From assembly GCA_029876055.1 (NCBI GenBank), contig CM056879.1:1922001-1986000 (forward strand): a DNA stretch of 64,000 bases, given 5' to 3'. Every line of letters starts with the position of its first letter. Position 1 is the stretch's first letter. The notes below the pieces were generated by a model. That model was not told the origin of the DNA. It made no database searches and saw only the letters and a list, made by a program, of their open reading frames with translations. Shown piece after piece: positions 12,362 to 22,503 of this stretch. The stretch is from Madurella fahalii (lineage: Eukaryota > Ascomycota > Sordariomycetes > Sordariales). The translations under genes were made by a program, and so were the position numbers.

Positions 12362-14482
12362 TCACCAATACCACCTCTTCCAGCTCAGTCCTTCCACCTC
12401 GACCTGGTGCCCCTCCCCAACCGCCGCGACCCCGACGTATCCAATCTCCTTCCGGGGCATCACGTCCCCGACCCTCACCCGCATGTTCCTCAGCACCCGC
12501 GCCCTCTCCGCCCCGCTCATGGCCGAGCCCCCCGGCGGCAGCGGCACCCAGGGGTTCTCCCTCGTCAGCGAGCTCGCAAAGTCGAAGATCTCGGGCGCGG
12601 GCGACGCCGCCAGGCGCGGCAGGCACAGCCCCAGCAGCGCGAACACCTGCAGGACCACCGTGGCCGCCACGAAGACGCCCGTCCACGGCCGGCTGATGCG
12701 GTACACCCTCTGCGTCGTGACGAGGGTCGCGGGTGTCGAGATCAGGCGCGGCTCGTCCGCCCCGACCGCCGAGGCTGCGTCTCCGATCGGCGGGTGCTCC
12801 GCATCGGCGGAGGCGGAGGCGGAGGCGGAGGCGGAGGAGGAGGAGGAGGAGGAGGGACGCTGTGTCACGTCCGTGTCGGTCCCGTTGTTGGGGTCGAGAG
12901 AGGCCAGGTAGAAGGTGTTGAAGGCCGTGGTGAGGCGGCGCGAAAACTGCTCGTCCGAGACGCTGGTCCAGTCGCGCAGCTGGCGGTACCGCAGGGGGAA
13001 CTCCTCGCCCATGATGAAGTTGTCCGTCGGGGAGAAGGTGTACGCGTCGCCGTTCCGGGCGGCGAGCGGGAAGTCCATAAGGGCGTTGGCGATGGCGGGA
13101 CTTGCTATCGTCCAGGGGGGCCGGTTGTCAGGCTCGTTCCGCCGGGAGAGGGACCGCCGGATGCGCGTCACGCCGCAGCCGACGGGATGCACGCAGCTAA
13201 TGGCCATCTCGAGGGCGACGTGCTTGGCGGTGCAGCTGAAGAGGGTGTACCGCTGGCTGCGGTCGGTGTTCCGCGAGCCGTAGTAGATGTGGAGGTAGTT
13301 TGTTGGGAGCGTCCGATTCCAGCGCGGGAGATCCGAGGTGACGAAGAAGCTTGATTGAACTGTGAACCGGTCCTGCTGGGGTAATGAACCGCCGATGAAG
13401 GAAAAACTCCTCGCAACATCGGGTATGTAGCTCGAATTTGGTAAAAGAGAAAGTGTGTCTTCCCGGGAGATGTCGCTGCGGAATAGGGAGCACCCAAAAT
13501 CGATATACGAGACCTCCGCCAAGAAGTTGTAGCTCTTGCCTACAGAGAGCTCTTCCAACCCTTGAACCTTGATGCCTATCAACGAAGCATAGTCATCGTC
13601 GGACATTCCGGTCTGATTGACTTCTTGCCATGCTCCGTCAATCTGGTTAGTTGTCCGCAGGCGCGGTATTTTTGGCCTCAGCCATAGGTCCGCTCCTGCC
13701 TGCTTCTGTGCCCTTGAAGCTGAAAGACTCGCAGAATACAGCGTACTAACTGTAACAAAGTCCTTAGATGCCATGTTGGCGCTGTGGAAGACGGACAGGG
13801 TATCAGTAGATGAGTAGTACGCCGTTGTGGCGGAATCGGTGACTTCTTCAGTTGCGTAGAGGAGGCGAGAAGAGCTCTGCCCGCCAATAGGCGACAAAGC
13901 CCAGGTAAGCAGGATGGGAAGACCGATAAGTGTATGTGACTGAACGCTGACTATGCGATGAAGTGTGCCGGCAAGACTTTGACTCCCCAGTATCTGCTCC
14001 AAAGCTCCGATCGTGATCCCCTTGGGTCCAGTAGCACGCCATAGCGCCAGGGTCCGGTAAAAGCGACTCGCCACTGCGGCAAAAATGATGGGGTATATCG
14101 ACGGTCCAAGCCGGGTAGCCTCTACAATAGACTCTCCAAACTCCGATATCTGGCGTCCCTCGAGACAAACAGCCAAACCGGCCAAGGCTGCGTACATGCT
14201 CAGCAGGTCGAAGGGGTGAAAGCTCATTGGGAGTCGGCACTTACCGAAGAAGGCCACCGGGAGCAGCGCCAGGATCACATCACCAGCGAGCGTCGTCGCC
14301 CATATCCAGCTCTTGGTCTGGATTTTCCGTGGCGTTGTAGGCCAGCCGGCGATTGACCCGAGGGTAGTTGCATTGGCGGTGTTTTCCGTTCGTGAGACAA
14401 ATGACTTCCCCGAGGTTGACTCGGATGTTGCCTCCATATTCGGACTGGCAGCGTCTTTGAGCACTCGCGCTGGGACAAACAT
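12362..14482 (-). CDS. Large fungal polytopic membrane protein (paralogue-type of 27.3-29.3 kb)
   Basis: Uncharacterised fungal integral membrane protein of the type often found beside HET genes. The exons are 14482-14245 and 14187-12362, giving 687 residues. The intron is only 57 nt, a multiple of three with no stop codon, so unspliced RNA stays in frame. Splicing joins LALLPVAFF to ALAGLAV and restores one continuous membrane helix, which decides in favour of removal. Family-like blocks are ISEFGESIVEATRLGPSIYP, LGSQSLAGTLHRI and LTWALSPIGGQSS, followed by a long glycosylation-rich ectodomain (many NxS/T) and a last helix near GVFVAATVVLQVFALLGLCL. A Ser/Ala run encoded by a GAGGCG/GAGGAG repeat lies before that helix. 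The start at 14482 is the first ATG; 14437 is possible. Function is unknown. Confidence 0.8.
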   Translation of the reverse strand: MFVPARVLKDAASPNMEATSESTSGKSFVSRTENTANATTLGSIAGWPTTPRKIQTKSWIWATTLAGDVILALLPVAFFGKCRLPMSFHPFDLLSMYAALAGLAVCLEGRQISEFGESIVEATRLGPSIYPIIFAAVASRFYRTLALWRATGPKGITIGALEQILGSQSLAGTLHRIVSVQSHTLIGLPILLTWALSPIGGQSSSRLLYATEEVTDSATTAYYSSTDTLSVFHSANMASKDFVTVSTLYSASLSASRAQKQAGADLWLRPKIPRLRTTNQIDGAWQEVNQTGMSDDDYASLIGIKVQGLEELSVGKSYNFLAEVSYIDFGCSLFRSDISREDTLSLLPNSSYIPDVARSFSFIGGSLPQQDRFTVQSSFFVTSDLPRWNRTLPTNYLHIYYGSRNTDRSQRYTLFSCTAKHVALEMAISCVHPVGCGVTRIRRSLSRRNEPDNRPPWTIASPAIANALMDFPLAARNGDAYTFSPTDNFIMGEEFPLRYRQLRDWTSVSDEQFSRRLTTAFNTFYLASLDPNNGTDTDVTQRPSSSSSSSASASASASADAEHPPIGDAASAVGADEPRLISTPATLVTTQRVYRISRPWTGVFVAATVVLQVFALLGLCLPRLAASPAPEIFDFASSLTRENPWVPLPPGGSAMSGAERARVLRNMRVRVGDVMPRKEIGYVGVAAVGEGHQVEVEGLSWKRWYW
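12808..12855 (-). repeat. Coding microsatellite (GAGGCG / GAG)n
   Basis: An imperfect hexanucleotide/trinucleotide repeat inside the membrane-protein gene encodes alternating Ser-Ala followed by poly-Ser. It is a likely site of length variation, and all units keep the reading frame. Confidence 0.85.
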
Positions 14483-15021
14483 TGTCCTTGGCCTCCTTCT
14501 TCGCCGGCGGCTGCTACTTAGGAACGAAGGAACACGTCGCGCTGCAAAATTAAACGCGGATGCCGGCAATCGCCAGGTGGCAAAGCGCGTCGGAATCCGA
14601 ATCGTATCAAGTATAGCCCAAAGTCCGAGCTATTCGTTTGAGGCCCCTGTTGCCATCTTCCCGAAGCATTCGTGCACCTTGAAGAGACGTGCGGCATACT
14701 GAGAAGCCGAGGCAGAAGTTACGAAAGCAACACCACCTCCACACTAGGACAAGTTTGTGTTTCTTATTTGGAGTTGTTTGAACGATCGACCATGGGTTTT
14801 GCTGCTGCCTTGAGGTCTAATGGCGATGCTGGGGCGCATTGCCGTCCACGTATTGGGCCACTGCCACGCCGCGATCGGCCCGGTCCTTACGCTGCTGTGC
14901 CTTGTGAACGCCACGACAGCCCCACCTTTGAGCTCTCTCCCCAGGCGGAGTTGCAGGGGCCAAGTCGACGGCTGTCTGTACGATCCGTATGACAATGTGA
15001 TTCTCGTCTTCTTCTCATCTC
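14483..15021. other. Intergenic, nothing recognised
   Basis: Upstream sequence of the membrane-protein gene and downstream sequence of the HET remnant. Short frames on both strands have no recognisable motif. Confidence 0.5.
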
Positions 15022-17257
15022 TTACCGCAGGCAGAACCGCTGCAACTCAATCGTGTACTCGTTGTCTTGCGCATTGAATGCCGGGCATTGGTCAAAGAGC
15101 TCACCGTGCATTAGACCAGCGACATAGGCCTCCCCGACCAGCAGGAACGCACCGGTACAACCATCAGGGCGAATGACGAACGGCACGCCTGCGCCGGCAA
15201 ATACCACAACGACGTCCCCGGGCTTCATGGACGGAGGATCGAAGCCGAGCCACCCGCCCGCCATAACGAAAGCGCAACGTCCGTTGGCTACTCGGACCAT
15301 GGTGAGGCCGGTGATAATCTTGTCCTTTAGTATGGCAGAAGGTTCATCCTTTTCACCTCCATGTTCGTCTGTCTCATACTCGGTTGGCGGTTCAGGCCGG
15401 AGTAGTTGCTGTACAACCTCGGCAGCGTTCTTGCCAGCCGCATTCAGGAGAAGTTCAAGTACCCGTTCATTGGCTTGAGGATGCGCTGGTACCTGGTCTT
15501 CAGTAGTATTGCGGTCGTAATCGACTAGGTAATCACTGATAAAGGCCCGCCAGAGGACATCGCGGAACGGTTTGCGGATGTTGTATTCCCAAGGAATTCG
15601 TTCCAGCCTGTGCGATTCCACTGCCTGGGTGATAGAATCTCGACTATCTTCTCTTATCTAAAGGCTAGAGTCTGCGTCAAGAGTGGGATCTGGCCGTCAG
15701 CGAACAAGAATCGAACTTCCCGTTGGTTTTTGTTCTACCTTCGGAAATTCCAGAGGTATGCGAGGAGAGATGGGCTCATTGCACGACTCTAACGCGAGTT
15801 CATCCTGGCCTTTTTTTAATTTAGGCTGGGGCCAACCTCTTGGCAAGGCCGACAGTTACCACAAAACCTAGCACCTCTAGAGAAGACAGTGACGCAGGTG
15901 CAAACATCGACACGTTCTGAGACCCGTTCCCGGAAGCTGGTGTCAACATGAGCCACCTCGTCAATGGGGATGCCGAAGAGCACGAGTCGCCGGTCACCTG
16001 GGAGATTATGCTTGTCGGGGAGATCTCGCGAAGCATTGTATAGGGATCAACGCCGGAGATTGGAGCGTGTTAGATTGACAGGACGCAACGGGCCCCGGAG
16101 TGGGCGGTCGAATCGGGTTAACCAACTTGGCCATATCGTGTCCAAAGTATCAGCGGGGATGCCGAGGCCGCCCATGTTGATAAAGGAATACCGCACCACA
16201 TCTGCATAGACGTCTTCGACTTCCCTGCTGTAGTCGACACTGATCCGATCCCATGCGGCCTTGGGGGCGAGCGCGAGTACACCATACACCTTGTCGCGAG
16301 GGTCTGTCGCCAACGCCTGTGTTGTCTCCCACATGATGGTCTCAAGAGACATATCTCCTTCTTCCGTTCCTGCCTGCACCCGCTCCCGCAAATGTAGGAC
16401 GGGCTGAATGTCAACCCGACGGGTCGCCGTTAGGAGCTCGTTTACCTGGCCGCGGAGGTCGGGAAACGCGGCTGTAACATGGGAATTATAAACGTGGCTC
16501 TTGAGAAACCAGTTGAGATAGCGCAATCCGAGACAGAAGCACTCCCAGCAAAGGCTGAAATCACCGCAAAGCACCAAAGGGGCTGCCCGTGGTAGTGATA
16601 CCTCTTGAAGAATCCAGCCCGTTGGAACCAAGACCGTACGGCGATCCCTGCAAGACCTCCAAGCAGGTCTCTAATCGAGTTACCCGTGGGTATGCGGTCG
16701 GCCAATGCCTGCATCGTCGCGACGCTCGGATCTCCAATGGCCATGGCCTCCTCCTCTCCTCCGCGGGCCGCCAGGTCCCCCATGACAGTCATTGCAAGAC
16801 CGTCAACCGCGCTCGCAGCGCCCAGCCAGACAATGACACTTGAGGCGCCGGTGTAGATATCCGACATGAGCGGGACCTGTGTGTTCTTCTCCGTGGTGTC
16901 CTCCTGGTTGATGCAGATCGCGTCAATCCACAGCGTGACAGAAGACGTGGCGTAAAAGCGGCGCCGGATGGTGTGCAACGCAAGGTGAAGGCTATCGGAG
17001 ATGGGAAAGTTGCAGCCGTTGACCGAGATGGTTTGACCGGCTCCTGGGGATGCCCACGCATATGATAGCGCTGTGAAGTCTGGCTCGCTGTGGAGCGACA
17101 GGGCAAAGAGCTCACCGCGGAGATTCGAGTCATCTTCGCCCGGTAGTAGCTTTAAAACCCGAGTTTGCTTCACCCGATGGTCAAGGGGGATGGAGATATA
17201 GAGGGCTCTGCGGTCAATCGCGCTGGCGCTGGTTGCCAGAGAGTCAGTTGACGGCAT
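15022..17257 (-). pseudogene. HET-domain heterokaryon incompatibility gene, disrupted
   Basis: Remnant of a HET protein, the family that triggers cell death on fusion of incompatible hyphae. Reading starts at ATG 17257. The HET core is clear: FTALSYAWASPG, then LWIDAICINQED, then MSDIYTGASSVIVWLG. The frame then breaks at a CCC run (16618-16620), where WFQR should continue into GWILQEV; one extra G restores it. The second segment runs on through PRDKVYGVLALAP to an in-frame TGA at 16049-16047, after which the same frame continues with GDRRLVLFGIPIDEVAHVD. The C-terminal segment (about 15657-15022) carries the usual tail GDVVVVFAGAGVPFVIRP and LVGEAYVAGLMHGE. The join near 15.66-15.83 kb is unresolved and may hide an intron. 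There are at least two disabling lesions in this assembly. One or both could be sequence errors. Confidence 0.85.
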
Positions 17258-17667
17258 GGCGCGATGCTGTTGCCAGGCTGAGAGTATGGTATTGGGACGA
17301 AGGGCTGATTGGAATTGGATGCAACAGAGGGGTACATGGTTTGCTTTCTCCAGGGATTGGGAAACTGGAGGTACGTCGTCGATCAGGAGAAACCTTTCTG
17401 GCGGAATGATTTCGATGAATCGATGCTGAGCACGGAGTGCTCCGTTAGTGCCAAATACGCTGATAAGAGTGGGCCCACCTTTCCTTCCCGTCCATCTTAT
17501 CCTTTTTCTCCGGTCGTCCACCACATCCCTATATCTCCAGGTGGGAGTCGTCAATTCCCAAGCTGTGTAAACACGGTCATTGTTTCAAGAGTTGGAGAGA
17601 GAAAGGACCAAAAGATATCACCGATTTGATCGAGGAGCTACCTGGTTGTGAAATTGACATGAAGCAT
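17258..17667. other. Intergenic between HET remnant and DUF8021-like gene
   Basis: Upstream sequence of the HET gene and 3' side of the secreted-protein gene. No motif was recognised. Confidence 0.5.
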
Positions 17668-18519
17668 CTAATCCGCCGGTGCAGGTCCCCCGCTCGGTAT
17701 AGTGTACCCGCAGTTTGGTTTTTCCTCGCAGTATGTCATGGTGTGTATAAACCTCAACTTCCCCCCCTCAACTCTGAACTTGTGGCTGTCCGGCGCATTC
17801 CCAATGCTCCCAAATTCCAACAGTAAGCTAGCCACACCCACCGTCTCATCGATAACATAGCGCCTGTTGGGCATGTCGTACGACTGGATCACCCCGACAT
17901 TGCAGCTGTCTGTCGGCAAGCCGCGTCCCGTGTATGCGCCACCCTCGAGCCGGGCGCACGGCGTGCCCCATGGGACCACTACGCTGGCGTTCTTGAAGAC
18001 GTCGAGGTAAGCATCAGCCGCTGCTTTGATCACCTCGCGGCTGTCTCGCTTGTCGAGGGGTATCTCGCCCCAGTCTTCGCCCAGCGCGTAGTAGAGAGTA
18101 CCGGTGGCGTTAAACAACCAGTCACCTGGTGTTGTGACGATGCGGTCGATCTTGGAGACTTTGCCCTCAACGACCCAGACTTGCGCACCGATGACACGGG
18201 GCCTCTCAGGGTCTGTAGAAACGAGATCCGTAAAGAAGGCACACTGGGTCAAGTCGAAGATGCTCGAGGTGCGGTCGATACGAACTGGCTGCCCTGTGAG
18301 TGTGCTGTTGAGCGTCCAGTCGGCCACGATCTTGCCGTTCTCGACGTAGGAGGCGTTGGTAGATAGAACGGGTTCGAGCCAAGTTAGGTTGCCGGTACTC
18401 TGCGCCGCAAGGTAACGGTCTGTAGCTTCGCGGAGGAGTGACCGGTTGCACCCTTGCGCGGCTGCTGGATGAATCATCAGGCAGAAGCCCAATGCAAAGA
18501 TGCCCAGCTCCCAAAACAT
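17668..18519 (-). CDS. Secreted DUF8021-like protein
   Basis: Single-exon gene of 283 residues. The N terminus MFWELGIFALGFCLM with HPAAAQ at 17-22 is a convincing signal peptide, so the product is probably secreted. The body resembles the fungal DUF8021 family (an NTF2/SnoaL-like fold is suspected for it). The blocks are YLAAQSTGNLTWLEP near the N terminus, SYVENGKIV, TTPGDWLFNATGTLYY, the WGTPCARLEGGAY segment and RRYVIDETVG followed by PDSHKFRVEGGKLRFIHT. Several NxS/T sites fit passage through the secretory route. Six or more Cys are present, including paired ones in CEEKPNCGY near the end. No catalytic role can be assigned. The gene is co-directional with the HET remnant and membrane-protein gene downstream, but spacing of several hundred bases gives no sign of co-regulation. 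Confidence 0.85.
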   Translation of the reverse strand: MFWELGIFALGFCLMIHPAAAQGCNRSLLREATDRYLAAQSTGNLTWLEPVLSTNASYVENGKIVADWTLNSTLTGQPVRIDRTSSIFDLTQCAFFTDLVSTDPERPRVIGAQVWVVEGKVSKIDRIVTTPGDWLFNATGTLYYALGEDWGEIPLDKRDSREVIKAAADAYLDVFKNASVVVPWGTPCARLEGGAYTGRGLPTDSCNVGVIQSYDMPNRRYVIDETVGVASLLLEFGSIGNAPDSHKFRVEGGKLRFIHTMTYCEEKPNCGYTIPSGGPAPAD

Positions 18520-18962
18520 GATTCCTACTTGCGTTCAATGGGCAATCGCGATGCTGATCAAAGAGCAAGTAGTATCAACCCGCATCGGGGCGGTGGAAGC
18601 GACATAAGGAGAAATGAAAATGTTATTGACGAGCCTCTTTAACTACCGGCATGTATAATATAGCCGGATGTGGCCGGCAAGCGGAGATCAGAATCCCCTG
18701 AAATGAGCCAGGCCAATCTCCAACTACAATGCTCGGCTATATGGCGGACCGGTGACGTTTTTTAACTTTTGAAAGCGGAGCGTACCGGTGACCTTCGGAT
18801 TGATGGTTACGCTAGCGAATTGAGATAAACGGAACTGCAGTGGAAGAACTGGTGGTTAAGTATCTTCAAAGATAATGTAGGGGTGTGTACATAAGTGGAA
18901 GGGGGCCGAGAACCGGTTGTTCTATGCGCATACGTCTTTGAGAATTTCGATAAACATTTTTC

Positions 18963-19307
18963 TCATATCACAGAAAATATGGCGCAGTCATCGATAATGG
19001 AGCGTGCGAAATCGCCGAAAACGTCTGCAGTTTGCCCTTTTCGAGGCTTGCATGTGTGGTCCGGGTTGTAATCATCGGCGAGTGGCTCAGCCTCATGAAA
19101 AGCCGGATGGACCCGGGCTCTCGAGAAGAGTACCTTAACAGGCCCAGTTGACTAACGGTACATTGCTCCAGACACCGTAATTTCGCCCGAGGCTTCAACC
19201 AATCTGTGGACTGTCGCTGCAGCGCCCGCAAGAACCGCGTCACTGAACAGTTTGCCCCGCCACGTAGAGGCCGTCCAGGAGCCAAAGGCAAGGTAACAGA
19301 CCGACAT
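18963..19307 (-). pseudogene. Possible short gene remnant with one amber codon
   Basis: From ATG 19307 to TGA 18963 a single frame of 115 codons contains just one internal stop, TAG at 19154-19152. The translation after the stop has natural composition (FHEAEPLADDYNPDHTC, then DVFGDFARSIIDDCAIF). The TAG would be CAG (Gln) before a C-to-T change in CpA context, the kind made by repeat-induced point mutation. The family is unrecognised. A stretch like this could also arise by chance, so confidence is low. Confidence 0.3.
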
Positions 19308-19673
19308 GGAGAAAGATCTATTTAGGTTGGTAGTCGAAAAGTGGGTATAACAAGGTGGAACGGGTTGTCACTAATTAGGCTTTTAGGTAACCCTAGTGAG
19401 GACTACGTGCTCAGCACGTGGAGGTGCGGGTTGACTTGGCTGAGACCGCCATCCAACCTGCGCCACACGGCCACAGCCCAGTGGCTCCGCTTGTGCACAG
19501 ACCCTTGGTTTTAACTGTCCAATCCTCAGGAAATCCGATTGTCCAACCATCGTGCATCAACTTCGCTCATCAGCGTGGGAGTGCAGGCACTGTGTCCATC
19601 TCTGGATTCCCCCGGTGTCGAGAGGCTGCCTCTTTGAATTTCTGTTTACCGAAATCATAAGGTCCATCAGCCC
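19308..19673. other. Intergenic, promoter side of phosphotransferase gene
   Basis: Contains no recognised motif. A CACGTG core lies at about 19416-19422, in a context too short to call. Confidence 0.4.
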
Positions 19674-21208
19674 ATGGCCAAGTTCCCGCCAACGGCCAAG
19701 CAAATCGAAGAAGGCTTGAAGGCCTTCATTGACTCCATCGACCCAGATGCTGTCTGCAAGTTAGCTTCCCTGCATAATTCGTCCAAAGCCTGCCGGATAT
19801 TTCGAGACCCTGCGAATGGTAGCTATAACGTCTGTTACTTCGTCGAGTTTGAGGACGGTACCAAGTGGGTTGTGAGGATTTCATTAGAGCCCTACATCTC
19901 CAATATCTGGGACAAGGTCCAGAGCGAAGTTGCTACAATCCGGTGAGTTGGTCTTGATATTTGACCTCGCCGTCCGACCGGCTCTAACCAAGCAGTAGCT
20001 ACCTCCAAACTAAGACCACAATACCCCTACCCCGTATCCACGCCTTCGGCCGTGGTGGGATCGTCGACGAAAAGAACCCTATTGGACATGCCTACATTAT
20101 CCAGAGCTATATCCCCGGCCAATCGCTAGATATCCTAGCCTTCAGGAGGAAGGGCCCAACACAGAGGAAATACTTCTACTCGCAGCTTGTCGACATCTTC
20201 GCTCAATTACGCCAGCAAGAATTCCCCTACGCAGGTTCCTTGATGCCAGACCCCGATGGCGGGACAATTCCTCTTGTTGGTCCCTTGCTCTCTATACAAC
20301 TAAACGAGCTGCAGCTCCAAAACTGCGAATTATCCATCCAGCCGGCCAGGTTCGCTTCCGCCACCGACTTTGCCTTCCATCAGTACCACCTGCTAGATCA
20401 GAATTATAAACTCCCGGCCTACAAGCTATCTCGAGAGGTTGCAGAGCTCGAAATATTTGGGTTGGCGGACCTGAAGAAGAGGCTATCTAGCTATGTCGAC
20501 AATCGTCTCCCCTTCGTACTGGCCCATACCGATCTTCGTCCGTCCAATATCATAGTTGACGAGAGCCTGCGGATCCAAGGCATTATCGATTGGGAATGGG
20601 CAAGTACGGTGCCTCGGCAGTTCTTCCTGCCGCCTACATGGCTTGCAGGACTTCCTCCGGACAGGGTGTCAGGAGTGGAATACCAGATCGAATACCGCTG
20701 GTTTCGCGACGCCCTTCGAGCAGGCACATCTGAGTCTTGCCGTCAGCTTGCTTCCGAGTGGGACCGGAAGCTCCCGACGCGAATCGACTTGCCCTTAGCC
20801 GTCACGCTCAAACATCATAGCTGTTTCGTCAACGCATACTATAGGGGCGTCTTTCCCAAGTTTTACAAAGGCTCTCGGGAGTACGAAGTCAACAAATTCT
20901 TCGAGTGCGATGGGGAGGACGGGGAATTCTCCCTTGACCTTCAACAACGATTAAGGGACTCGGAACGGTTCACTCATCATATAGAGGAGAACGGGCTCGC
21001 TCCGAGCCAGCGGTGTAGAGAAAGCCAAGAACTCAGGGAGCCGCCTATTTCCGATTCAGGCGGCATTATTGCTCCTCTAGACGCTGCTTGTCCTCCAGGA
21101 GCTTCTCAAGGTCGTCCAGTGACACGTTATCAAGATCCCCTTCCAGTTTCTCAAGCTCTTCTTCCCACAGCTCAAGTTCCTCTTCCGCCTCCTCTATCTC
21201 TTTATTGA
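19674..21208 (+). CDS. Aminoglycoside-phosphotransferase (APH) family kinase-fold protein
   Basis: Fungal APH/choline-kinase-like phosphotransferase; the substrate is unknown. Exon 1 is 19674-19942 (GTGAGT donor). Exon 2 starts at 19996 or 19999 because the acceptor is a CAGTAG tandem, giving ATIR(S)YLQTKTTIPLPR. The ATP-binding half shows GSYNVCYFVEFEDGTKWVVRI. The catalytic loop is intact in AHTDLRPSNIIVD (H-x-D-x4-N), and the metal-binding motif is IIDWEWA. The frame stays open to 21208, but the last 47 or so residues (from about 21066) are Pro/Ala-rich and lie exactly opposite the coiled-coil ORF. The natural C terminus may therefore be shorter or spliced. A degenerate relative lies at 52.3-53.5 kb. 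Confidence 0.88.
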
Positions 21209-21494
21209 TCTTTGGAATCTTTTCCTGAGCCTTGGTAACCGATTCGTCGATATCGATCGTTTCGCCCCCGCCTCTCCTCTCCCTCGACCGAGAAGCGCTT
21301 TGCGATATCATATTCAGGAGACCTGGGTCGACCTTCGCGATGAGATCGCTTTGCGTCTCTAACTCGCCCTTCAACTTCTCGATCGACCCCTTCTTCTCTT
21401 CGATTACCTTCTTCTTCTCCTTGCACGCCGTTATCGCCTCGATCTTAGCGTCGATCTCTATAATCTCTTTCAGTCTATCTTCAAAGGTTGTCAT
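21066..21494 (-). CDS. Small acidic coiled-coil protein
   Basis: A 142-residue ORF with a strong heptad pattern over most of its length: a first helix around RLKEIIEIDAKIEAI, then KVIEEKKGSIEKLKGELE, and a second helix of Glu/Lys repeats with LEKLEGDLD and LDDLEKLLEDKQRLEEQ at the end. There is no signal peptide, membrane segment or domain I recognise. It is tail-to-tail with the phosphotransferase and overlaps its open frame by 143 bp, so the two proposed C termini share DNA. The helical periodicity argues that this strand really encodes protein. It could be a stand-alone gene or a leftover coiled-coil part of a larger gene. Confidence 0.55.
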   Translation of the reverse strand: MTTFEDRLKEIIEIDAKIEAITACKEKKKVIEEKKGSIEKLKGELETQSDLIAKVDPGLLNMISQSASRSRERRGGGETIDIDESVTKAQEKIPKINKEIEEAEEELELWEEELEKLEGDLDNVSLDDLEKLLEDKQRLEEQ

Positions 21495-22503
21495 TGTGGT
21501 GAGGGATGGTTTAGTCTATAGATGTCGTCAGACCTCGGGACAATGTCTAGGATATTGAATCGTGTCTCGCAAAAGCTACGCGGTGTAGAGGAGGTTCTCA
21601 TAGAAGTGCGCTGCAGGTAGCAGTCGTGGGGTCGCTGCCATCGCACGGAGCAATGTCTAGCGATCAGGCTGTATAATAATGTTCTACCCCGCTTTCCTAA
21701 GATCACTGCATGGGAGTGCTTTAGTCGTAGTGGTGTGAAGCGGCTGGTGCCAGGCGGGCCGGACAGAACCTCCACACCGGATCGACATTGGCAACGCAGC
21801 ATTCCACTGCCACAGCAATATAGCCATGCCTTCCGCATGTGAAAGTGGTGCAAACCTCTGCGCAAACATCAGCACTAGGAAGTAAATCTCGCAGACTGTA
21901 TTCCGTATTCGTTGCCCTATAGGACAACCCGGCGCCTAATCACATGCGGCAATCGTTTCTATTCTCTATAACGGATGGAGAGTGTGCTGTTGTGCTCAGA
22001 AATGCAAGAGTAGAGGGGTGCCTGTGTTTCCCTTCCGAAGTCTACTCCGCCGTATCAGGCAATGCAAGCTCGCCAAAGCCCAAAATGCCTTCAGGGATCG
22101 CTCACTTCTTCGTACACTATTAACAATGCAAAGCTCTCAATTTTCCTATAACTCCACGCGAGAGCAGCTCATGGCGATACCTCGGAGAAACACGTTTCTC
22201 CGGTCCTCTCCTAATAAAGTTGAGGAACTAACGTTAGAGGCATAGGCACTGCACTTAAATATACCCAATATCCGCCACCTTGAGGGTCAGCGCGTTATTC
22301 GTACCGTTAATGGGTCCGCCGAGCGGAATATTGATTTAATTATCCCTTGCTTGGTGACAGCATGATTGATCAAGTTGCGCTCCATATTAATTAGTAAGGA
22401 AGAGCCGCTCACAAATTTTGAAAGGAGGCATAAGGCATCAACATAGATACATCACATTTTCTAGATGCGGAAGCCGACCAAACGCATGTTCCCACCTATG
22501 TTT
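21495..22503. other. Intergenic, nothing recognised
   Basis: About 1 kb between the coiled-coil ORF start and the permease stop. It is AT-richer near 22.25-22.45 kb. No gene, RNA or repeat was recognised. Confidence 0.5.

Noticed and set aside
12209..13354. 381-codon plus-strand frame over the membrane-protein gene
   Set aside because: Gly/Arg-rich antisense shadow that includes the translated GGA repeat.
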